This document shows positions 1-5,321 of a stretch of DNA of 6,626 bases, piece after piece. Position 1 is the stretch's first letter. Every line of letters begins with the position of its first letter. Below the pieces are notes generated by a model. The model worked only from the letters and a program-made list of their open reading frames with translations. It was not told the DNA's origin and made no database searches. The stretch comes from Pseudomonadota bacterium. Its GTDB lineage: Bacteria; Desulfobacterota; Desulfovibrionia; Desulfovibrionales; Desulfovibrionaceae. The DNA is taken from NCBI GenBank assembly GCA_023426275.1, contig JAFABC010000201.1:1-6626 (forward strand), in the 5' to 3' direction. A program made the position numbers and the translations under genes.

Positions 1-25
1 TATCAACGGTATTTGTCCGTCTCTT

Positions 26-39
26 CCGGGCGCGCCCGG
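26..39. repeat. Perfect 14-bp GC palindrome upstream of the chemoreceptor gene
   Basis: The sequence CCGGGCGCGCCCGG is its own reverse complement, so it could be a symmetric protein-binding site or a short hairpin (5-bp stem, CGCG loop). It lies about 105 bases before the MCP start. No T-tract follows on either strand, so it is not an intrinsic terminator. In GC-rich DNA such a palindrome can arise by chance. The rest of 1-143 shows no gene, and I could not find a convincing sigma-70, sigma-54 or FliA-type promoter there. Confidence 0.3.
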
Positions 40-134
40 GGCCGTAGTGTGCGCACTGCGTGGCGTGGCGAAATGCGGGACTGGCGGAATGTGGCATGAT
101 GCGCTTGTTTTGGGCTTCGGAAACACATGGGAAC

Positions 135-143
135 GGAGAGGTT
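135..143 (+). promoter_or_regulatory. Ribosome binding site of the MCP gene (fixes the start)
   Basis: GGAG (135-138) within GGAGAGG lies five bases before the ATG at 144. The same frame stays open back to an ATG at 60, but that start has no such site. It would also put 28 non-conserved residues before the first membrane segment. The start at 144 is therefore preferred. Confidence 0.75.
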
Positions 144-2306
144 ATGAAAAATATCAAACTTGGCGTGAAGATCGGGGCCGGTTTTGGCTGCCTTATCCTT
201 ATCGCCTGCGCACTGGGTTTGCTTGGCGTGATGAACATGCGCAGTGTGGAAAAGACGTCCGTCGCGCTCTCCGGCCAGTATATTCCGGAAACGCGCATCG
301 CCAATGATATTGAACGGTCTTCGTTGCTGACCATGTTTGCCATGCGCGGCTACTCCCTGAGCATGGAACAGAAATATCGGGACGAGGCGCGCAAACAGAC
401 CGAGGCGGTACGCAAGGCCCTGGATGCGGCCGAAGCGCTTTCCAAAACCTCTCCGGCCCTGGTGCGCCTGAAGGCCGACCTGCCCAAGGCCCGGGCCGAG
501 GCCGAATCCTACTTCAATCTGGCCCGGGAGACGGAGACCCGCATCGGCGCCCTGGGAACCTCGCGCAAGGCCATGGACGTGGCTGCGGCCGATTTCGTCG
601 AGAGCGTGGGCCGGCTGTCCGACAACCAGAAACGCCTTTTCGCCGCGGACATCGAGGCCGGCGCGCCCCGGGAACAACTTGTCGAGCGGCTGGCGAAAAT
701 GGCGGACATCTCCAAGATCATCGAACTCGGCTTCGACATCCGGGTACGCAATTTCAAGTCCCAGGCCCTCAATGACCCGGTGCTGCGGGCCGAGGCCTTG
801 CAGCTTTTTCCCAGGTTGGAAGCCGTGGTCAAGCACCTGGGCTCGCTGACGCAGCGCCCGGAGGACCGGAAGGAAGTCGCCGACGTGTCCAATGCGGTGG
901 CCGGATACAAGGCGGCCCTGACCAAATACGACGCCGATTCGGCCGCCCTCGAAGACCTCAACGTCAGGCGCGGGCGTTCCTCCGAGATCGTTTTGGAATC
1001 GGCCCAGGACATGGCGCAGGCCGGCATGACCAACACCCAGCGGCTGGCCGACGCGGCCGCGACCGAACTGTCCACGGCCAGCCTCATCCTGCTGGTCGGC
1101 CTGCTGGTCGCCCTGGCGCTGTGCGTGGGCATCGCCCTGTTCCTGACCCGGGCCGTCACCCGGCCGATCCTGGCCAGCGCGGCCTTTGCCGACAAGGTGG
1201 CCGGCGGAGACCTCGACGGCGTCCTGGAGGTGCGGCAGGGCGACGAGGTGGGCAGGCTGGCCGACAGCCTGCGCATCATGGTGGAGCGGCTCAAGGAGCG
1301 TATCCGCGAGGCCGACGTCCGGTCGGCCGAGGCGGCCGCCGAGGCGCAAAAGGCCCGGGAGGCCATGGAGCAGGCCGAAGCGGCCCGGCATGAGGCCATG
1401 GCCCAGCGCGACGCCATGGTGACCGCCGCCGTCACCTTGCAGGAGGTGGCGCAGGCCACGGCCACCGCCTCGGAAGAGTTGTCGGCGCAAATCGAGCAGG
1501 CGAGCGACGGGGCGCAGCAGCAGTCCGCAAGCGCCGGGGAGACCGCCACGGCCATGGAGGAGATGAACGCCACGGTGCTGGAAGTGGCCAGAAACGCGTC
1601 CATGGCGGCGGGCTCGGCCGAGCAGGCCAAGGAAAAAGCCCAGCGCGGCCAGACCATCGTCACCGATGTCGTGCGCGGCATTTCCACGGTGCAGACCCAT
1701 GCCCAGGAGCTGCATCGGGACATGGAGGACCTTGGGGAGCGGGCCAAGGGCATCGGCGCGATCATGAACGTGATTTCCGACATCGCCGACCAGACCAACC
1801 TGCTGGCGCTCAATGCCGCCATCGAGGCGGCCCGGGCCGGCGACGCCGGGCGCGGCTTCGCCGTGGTGGCCGACGAGGTGCGCAAGCTGGCCGAGAAGAC
1901 CATGAACGCGACCAAGGAGGTCGGGCAGGCCGTCTCCGGCATCCAGCAGGGCACCACGGCCAATGTGGACAAGGTCAAGCAGACCGTGGAGACCATTGGC
2001 GAGACGACCCAGCTGGCCAACCAGTCCGGCGAGGCCTTAAGCGAAATCGTGGCCCTGGCCGACATGGTGGCCAACCAGATTCAGTCCATTGCCACGGCTT
2101 CGGAGCAGCAGTCGGCCACGAGCGAGGAGATCAACCGCAGCATCGAGGCCATCAACCGGATTTCCCAGGAATCGTCCGAGGGGATGCGGCAATCCGCCAA
2201 CGCCGTGGGCGAGCTGGCCGAACAGTCCGGCGTGCTGACCCGCCTGATCGCGGAAATGCGTGGGGATGACGACGGCCGCCCCCGGGCGCTGCCGGGGAAT
2301 ATGTAA
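144..2306 (+). CDS. Methyl-accepting chemotaxis protein, HBM-like sensor, HAMP and MA signalling domains
   Basis: A 720-residue transmembrane chemoreceptor that would sense a ligand outside the inner membrane and control CheA/CheW kinase activity. TM1 is about residues 10-31. The sensor region (about 32-309) is all-helical and roughly 280 residues long. It carries two similar motifs, MRGY (67-70) and VRNF (201-204), as expected of a two-module helical bimodular (HBM) sensor; that assignment is inferred, and the ligand is unknown. TM2 is about 313-334. HAMP is about 335-388, with P341 and the DEVG motif at 367-370. An Ala/Glu-rich coiled coil follows (about 389-436). The signalling hairpin has the invariant tip region at about 547-580 (IADQTN, then EAARAGDAGRGF). 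Likely methylation pairs E472-E473 and E661-E662 lie at equal distances either side of the tip near G566. The C-terminus (PRALPGNM) lacks an NWETF-like CheR/CheB tether. No che genes are adjacent, so it probably serves a chemosensory cluster elsewhere. It converges on valS. Confidence 0.95.
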   Translation: MKNIKLGVKIGAGFGCLILIACALGLLGVMNMRSVEKTSVALSGQYIPETRIANDIERSSLLTMFAMRGYSLSMEQKYRDEARKQTEAVRKALDAAEALSKTSPALVRLKADLPKARAEAESYFNLARETETRIGALGTSRKAMDVAAADFVESVGRLSDNQKRLFAADIEAGAPREQLVERLAKMADISKIIELGFDIRVRNFKSQALNDPVLRAEALQLFPRLEAVVKHLGSLTQRPEDRKEVADVSNAVAGYKAALTKYDADSAALEDLNVRRGRSSEIVLESAQDMAQAGMTNTQRLADAAATELSTASLILLVGLLVALALCVGIALFLTRAVTRPILASAAFADKVAGGDLDGVLEVRQGDEVGRLADSLRIMVERLKERIREADVRSAEAAAEAQKAREAMEQAEAARHEAMAQRDAMVTAAVTLQEVAQATATASEELSAQIEQASDGAQQQSASAGETATAMEEMNATVLEVARNASMAAGSAEQAKEKAQRGQTIVTDVVRGISTVQTHAQELHRDMEDLGERAKGIGAIMNVISDIADQTNLLALNAAIEAARAGDAGRGFAVVADEVRKLAEKTMNATKEVGQAVSGIQQGTTANVDKVKQTVETIGETTQLANQSGEALSEIVALADMVANQIQSIATASEQQSATSEEINRSIEAINRISQESSEGMRQSANAVGELAEQSGVLTRLIAEMRGDDDGRPRALPGNM

Positions 2307-2328
2307 GGAAAGGGAAACGGAGAAAAGC

Positions 2329-2362
2329 GCCTCCGACGGCCGGGGACATGATGCCCCCGACC
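2329..2362 (+). repeat. GCCTCC-box plus hairpin module, copy A (degenerate), after the MCP gene
   Basis: This starts 22 bases after the MCP stop. The box reads GCCTCCGACGGCC (2329-2341), one base different from copies B and C. It is followed by an inverted repeat centred on G2350: CCGGGG and CAT on the left, ATG and CCCCG on the right, with one A-C mismatch (2346/2354). The bases before it are purine-rich (GAGAAAAGC), as before copy C. The hairpin and its CATGATGCCCCC core closely resemble copy C. The function is unknown; a 3'-end or terminator-associated repeat is the best guess. Confidence 0.7.
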
Positions 2363-2382
2363 GCCTCGAAGGGGGAAATATG

Positions 2383-2417
2383 AAAGGGGGATCGGGTGCA
2401 AGCCCGATCCCCCTTTT
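2383..2417. terminator. Bidirectional intrinsic terminator shared by the MCP gene and valS
   Basis: A perfect 14-bp stem pairs 2383-2396 (AAAGGGGGATCGGG) with 2403-2416 (CCCGATCCCCCTTT) around a 6-base loop. On the + strand it ends in TTTT (2414-2417), which suits termination of the MCP transcript. On the - strand the stem is followed by TTTCATATTT, a looser T-rich tail suited to valS. Position between two convergent stop codons and stem quality make this the main terminator for both genes. On the + strand the loop-closing T-G pair would leave a GCAA (GNRA-type) tetraloop; the - strand RNA would have an A-C mismatch there. Confidence 0.85.
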
Positions 2418-2426
2418 CGGGAGGGT

Positions 2427-2462
2427 CCGGGAGGGGGTGACCCCCTCCCGGCCGCCGGAGGC
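2427..2462 (-). repeat. GCCTCC-box plus hairpin module, copy B, after valS
   Basis: Read on the - strand, the box GCCTCCGGCGGCC (2462-2450) begins 11 bases after the valS stop. It runs straight into a perfect 12-bp inverted repeat, CCGGGAGGGGGT (2451-2440) and ACCCCCTCCCGG (2438-2427), with a single central base at 2439. The module then continues ACCC, as after copy C (GGACCC shared). The box is identical to copy C although the stem sequence differs, so box and stem vary separately. It points toward copy A, with the shared terminator between them. Confidence 0.75.
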
Positions 2463-2473
2463 ATTCTTTCGGC

Positions 2474-5143
2474 CTACTCGGCCATCAGCTTCTTGATGCG
2501 GTCTTTCAGCTCGCGCAGCCGGGCCAGACGTTCGCCCAGGGCTTCCTGCTTCTCGCGCTCCTTGGCCACGACCTCGGCCGGGGCGCGGGAGACGAAGTCG
2601 TCGTTGCCGAGCTTTTTCTCGACGATGGTCAGGTCCTTGACCGTCTTCACTTCTTCCTTGGACAGGCGCAGGAACTCCACGTCGAAGTCGACCGCGCCGG
2701 AAAGCGGCACGAACAGGGCGCAGGTGCCGGCGGCCGCCGAGGCCGAGGCCCGGGGCGCGGTGATGTCCAGGCCGGCCTCGAATTTTTCGAGCTTGGCCAG
2801 GAAGATGATCATGGGCGCGTTGGCGGTCAGGGCGGCCGCCTGCTCCTCGTTGTCGGCATGGACCAGGGCGGTGAGCTTGACGCCGGGGTTGATGTTGAGC
2901 TCGGCCCGGATGTTGCGCACGCCAACCACCACGGCCTTGACAAGCTCCATGTCGGCTTCGGCCTTCTCGGAAACGAGGTCCGGCCGCGCCTCGGGGTAGG
3001 GGATGCGGGCCAGATTCGGATCGGCCGTATCCGGCAGCTTGCTCCAGATTTCCTGGGTGACGAAGGGGATGAACGGGTGCAGCAGGGTGAGGGTTTCCGA
3101 GAGCACGGTCAGAAGCACGCGCTTGGCCGCGCCCTTTTTGGTCTCGTCCTCGCCGCCGAGGTCCACCTTGGCCATCTCCAGGTACCAGTCGCAAAACTCG
3201 CGCCAGAAGAAGGTGTAGAGCTCCTGGGCCGCCTCGTTGAACTGGTAGCCCTCGACGGCCGTGCCGACCACCGTCTTGAGCCGTTCCAGCCGCGACAGGA
3301 TCATGGCGTGGCAAAGGCCCGTTTTGGCGGCCTCGGCCAGAGGGATGTCCGGCGCGCCGCCGCCCACGTGCATGAGGGCGAAGCGGGCCGCGTTCCACAG
3401 CTTGTTGATGAAGTGGCGGTAGCCCTCGATGCGCTCCTCGGCCAGCTTGATGTCGCGGCCCATGGCGGCGAAGGCGGCCAGGGTGAAGCGCAGGGCGTCG
3501 GTGCCGTAGCGGTCCATCATGGCTAGCGGGTCGATGCCGTTGCCGAGGGACTTGCTCATCTTGCGGCCTTCGGCGTCGCGCACCAGGGCGTGGATGTAGA
3601 CGTGCCGGAAGGGCACTTCGTTCATGAAGTGCAGGCCCATCATCATCATGCGGGCCACCCAGAAAAACAGGATGTCGAAGGCGGTGCTGAGCACCGTGGT
3701 CGGGTAGAAGGTCCGCAGTTCCGGGGTGTCGTCGGGCCAGCCCAGGGTGGAAAACGGCCACAGGGCCGAGGAAAACCAGGTGTCGAGCACGTCCGGGTCG
3801 CGGGTGAGCGTGCCGGCGCCGCATTTGGGGCAGGTGGTCGGGTCCTCGCGGGTGACGATCAGCTCGCCGCAGGCGTCGCAGGTCCAGGCCGGAATGCGGT
3901 GCCCCCACCAGATCTGGCGCGAGACGCACCAGTCGCGGATGTTGTCGAGCCAGTCGTAGTAGGTCTTGGTCCACTGGTCGGGAAAGATGGTCGTGCGCCC
4001 GTGTTCCACGGCCTCCCGGGCCTTTTTGGCCAGGGGACCGGTCTTCACGAACCACTGCTTGGACACGTAGGGCTCGATGACGGTGTGGCAGCGGTAGCAC
4101 TCGCCCACGTTGTGCTCGTAGTCGCGGATGTCGTCGAGGAGCGTGAGTTCCTTGAGGTCCTCGATGATGACCTTGCGCGCTTCCACGCGGTCGAGGCCCC
4201 GGTATTTTTCCGGGGCGTTGTCGTTGACCCGGCCGGCGTCGTCGAGCACGGCGATGGTCTCCAGCCCGTGCTTGCGGCCGATCTCGAAGTCGTTCATGTC
4301 GTGGGCCGGCGTGATCTTGAGGCAGCCGGTGCCGAACTCGCGCTCGACATAGGCGTCGGCGATGACGGGCAGCCGGCGGCCGACCAGCGGCAGGATGACA
4401 TGCTTGCCCACGAACTGCTTGTAGCGCTCGTCCTCCGGGTGCACGGCCACGGCCGTGTCGCCGAGCAGGGTCTCGGGCCGGGTGGTGGCCACGGTGACGT
4501 AGGTGTCGGGCTCGCCCTCCACCGGGTAGCGGATGTGGTAGAGCTTGCCGATGTGCGGGGCGTATTCCACTTCCAGGTCGGCCAGGGCGGTGTGGCAGCG
4601 CGGGCACCAGTTGATGATGTAGTCGCCCTGGTAGATGAGCCCCTCCTCGTAGAGGCGCACGAACACTTCGCGAACGGCCTTGGACAGGCCTTCGTCAAAG
4701 GTGAAGCGCTCGCGGGACCAGTCCACGGAGGCGCCGAGGCGCCGGATCTGGTTGAGGATCTTGCCGCCGTATTCCTCGCGCCACTTCCAGACCCGCTCGA
4801 TGAAGGCCTCGCGGCCGAGTCCCTCGCGGGATTCGCCGGCGGCGGCCAGGGACCGTTCCACCACGTTCTGCGTGGCGATGCCGGCATGGTCCGTACCCGG
4901 CACCCACAGGACCTTGCGGCCCTTCTGGCGATGGTAGCGGCACAGGATGTCCTGGATGGTGATATTGAGGGCATGGCCCATGTGCAGGGCGCCGGTGACG
5001 TTTGGCGGGGGGATGACGATGCTGTAGGGCTCGCCCGGACCGTCGGGGTCGGGCGTGAAAGTCTTTTCGTCCTGCCAGTACGCGATCCACCGGGCCTCGA
5101 CGTCGGCCGGCTCGTATCCCTTGGGGAGGGCCTCGCTGGTCAT
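2474..5143 (-). CDS. valS: Valine--tRNA ligase (ValRS)
   Basis: An 889-residue cytoplasmic class Ia aminoacyl-tRNA synthetase that joins valine to tRNA-Val using ATP and hydrolyses mischarged Thr-tRNA-Val. The adenylation motifs are HMGH (residues 54-57, in PPPNVTGALHMGH) and KMSKS (528-532). The editing (CP1) domain carries TTRPET (220-225) and AHDMND (from 280). The VSRQIWWGHR and DTWFSSALWPFSTLGWP blocks are intact. Cysteine pairs C180/C183, C349/C352 and C422/C425 with C438/C441 look like zinc-binding knuckles, as in Thermus-type ValRS. An anticodon-binding helical domain begins near residue 575. A C-terminal coiled coil (about 825-889, ending RIKKLMAE) is the usual tRNA-contacting arm. 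The length fits the family, and nothing essential is missing. The ATG at 5143 is chosen because AAGGAG (5157-5152) lies eight bases before it and MTSEALPKGYEPADVE is a normal ValRS beginning. The frame is open upstream to 5503, but that part only mirrors the divergent gene. Confidence 0.99.
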   Translation of the reverse strand: MTSEALPKGYEPADVEARWIAYWQDEKTFTPDPDGPGEPYSIVIPPPNVTGALHMGHALNITIQDILCRYHRQKGRKVLWVPGTDHAGIATQNVVERSLAAAGESREGLGREAFIERVWKWREEYGGKILNQIRRLGASVDWSRERFTFDEGLSKAVREVFVRLYEEGLIYQGDYIINWCPRCHTALADLEVEYAPHIGKLYHIRYPVEGEPDTYVTVATTRPETLLGDTAVAVHPEDERYKQFVGKHVILPLVGRRLPVIADAYVEREFGTGCLKITPAHDMNDFEIGRKHGLETIAVLDDAGRVNDNAPEKYRGLDRVEARKVIIEDLKELTLLDDIRDYEHNVGECYRCHTVIEPYVSKQWFVKTGPLAKKAREAVEHGRTTIFPDQWTKTYYDWLDNIRDWCVSRQIWWGHRIPAWTCDACGELIVTREDPTTCPKCGAGTLTRDPDVLDTWFSSALWPFSTLGWPDDTPELRTFYPTTVLSTAFDILFFWVARMMMMGLHFMNEVPFRHVYIHALVRDAEGRKMSKSLGNGIDPLAMMDRYGTDALRFTLAAFAAMGRDIKLAEERIEGYRHFINKLWNAARFALMHVGGGAPDIPLAEAAKTGLCHAMILSRLERLKTVVGTAVEGYQFNEAAQELYTFFWREFCDWYLEMAKVDLGGEDETKKGAAKRVLLTVLSETLTLLHPFIPFVTQEIWSKLPDTADPNLARIPYPEARPDLVSEKAEADMELVKAVVVGVRNIRAELNINPGVKLTALVHADNEEQAAALTANAPMIIFLAKLEKFEAGLDITAPRASASAAAGTCALFVPLSGAVDFDVEFLRLSKEEVKTVKDLTIVEKKLGNDDFVSRAPAEVVAKEREKQEALGERLARLRELKDRIKKLMAE

Positions 5144-5175
5144 TACTTGTGCTCCTTCGAAAAAACGCGGCGCAT
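5143..5175 (-). CDS. Possible 10-codon leader ORF overlapping the valS start
   Basis: The - strand reads ATG at 5175-5173 and then MRRVFSKEHK with a TAA stop at 5145-5143. This stop shares its last A with the valS ATG (TAATG). Such an overlap would permit translational coupling. There is no clear Shine-Dalgarno sequence before this ATG, the start lies inside the leader hairpin, and only one Val codon is present. It is therefore probably a chance reading frame and is listed only as a candidate. Confidence 0.12.
   Translation of the reverse strand: MRRVFSKEHK
5152..5157 (-). promoter_or_regulatory. Ribosome binding site of valS
   Basis: AAGGAG on the - strand, eight bases before the ATG at 5143, is a strong Shine-Dalgarno match. 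It starts three bases after the T-tract of the leader hairpin, so hairpin-mediated termination would stop transcription just before the site is made. Confidence 0.85.
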
Positions 5176-5183
5176 TGCGCCGC
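5160..5183 (-). terminator. Terminator-like hairpin in the valS leader (possible attenuator)
   Basis: On the - strand, GCGGCGCA (5183-5176) and TGCGCCGC (5174-5167) form a perfect inverted repeat around one central base. After one G comes six Ts (5165-5160). This is the standard intrinsic terminator form, yet it lies between the likely valS promoter and its ribosome binding site. No gene upstream on this strand needs a terminator, because the neighbour is divergent. Control of readthrough into valS is therefore a reasonable inference. No valine-rich leader peptide or T-box features are visible, so the mechanism and even the activity are unproven. Confidence 0.55.
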
Positions 5184-5192
5184 TGGGGAGCC

Positions 5193-5221
5193 TGGATACA
5201 AAAGTTCCCCGGCAATGTCAC
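5193..5221 (-). promoter_or_regulatory. Candidate sigma-70 promoter of valS
   Basis: On the - strand, GTGACA (5221-5216; five of six to TTGACA) is separated by exactly 17 bases from TATCCA (5198-5193; three of six to TATAAT). The predicted start near 5186 would put the leader hairpin at the very 5' end of the transcript. GGGGA (5185-5189) and TCCCC (5206-5210) bracket the -10 element as a short inverted repeat. The weak -10 keeps confidence low. Confidence 0.4.
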
Positions 5222-5286
5222 GGCCTGCCAGGACGCCGTGCCCGGCCATGCGGCCGCAATCCGGGCAACGGCCGGCCACGGTGGTG

Positions 5287-5315
5287 TTGCCGCCGCAGGC
5301 CGCAGCCTGTAGGTT
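5287..5315 (+). promoter_or_regulatory. Candidate promoter of the BPL_N gene
   Basis: TTGCCG (5287-5292; four of six) and TAGGTT (5310-5315; three of six) are spaced by 17 bases. The predicted start would fall at or near the ATG at 5322, implying a leaderless or almost leaderless mRNA. The only ribosome-binding-like bases are AGGT (5311-5314), seven bases before the ATG. These overlap the -10 element, so promoter and ribosome site cannot both be used from this start. Confidence 0.25.
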
Positions 5316-5321
5316 TCGGCC

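Noticed and set aside
60..110. Sigma-54 promoter before the MCP gene (several TGGC sequences followed by GC)
   Set aside because: The GG-to-GC spacings I could find are 9 or 11 bases, not the required 10, and the TTGC part is absent.
60..143. N-terminal extension of the MCP by 28 codons
   Set aside because: There is no ribosome binding site before 60, and the chemoreceptor pattern (short basic N-terminus, then TM1) begins at 144.
127..147. Six-codon frame (MGTERL) whose TGA overlaps the MCP ATG
   Set aside because: It has no ribosome binding site of its own and contains the MCP site. A frame this short is expected by chance.
3..1715. A 570-codon open frame on the - strand opposite the MCP gene
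   Set aside because: Its sequence is low-complexity Gly/Arg/His-rich with no family motifs, and it mirrors GC-biased codons of a well-supported gene. The long - strand frames at 509-2074 and 2037-4607 fail for the same reason.
5209..5235. Sigma-54 promoter on the - strand before valS (TGGCAG followed by TTGC)
   Set aside because: The GG-to-GC spacing is 14 bases, too long for sigma-54.
5144..5321. T-box riboswitch controlling valS
   Set aside because: The leader is too short, and no T-box bulge sequence or specifier stem is visible.
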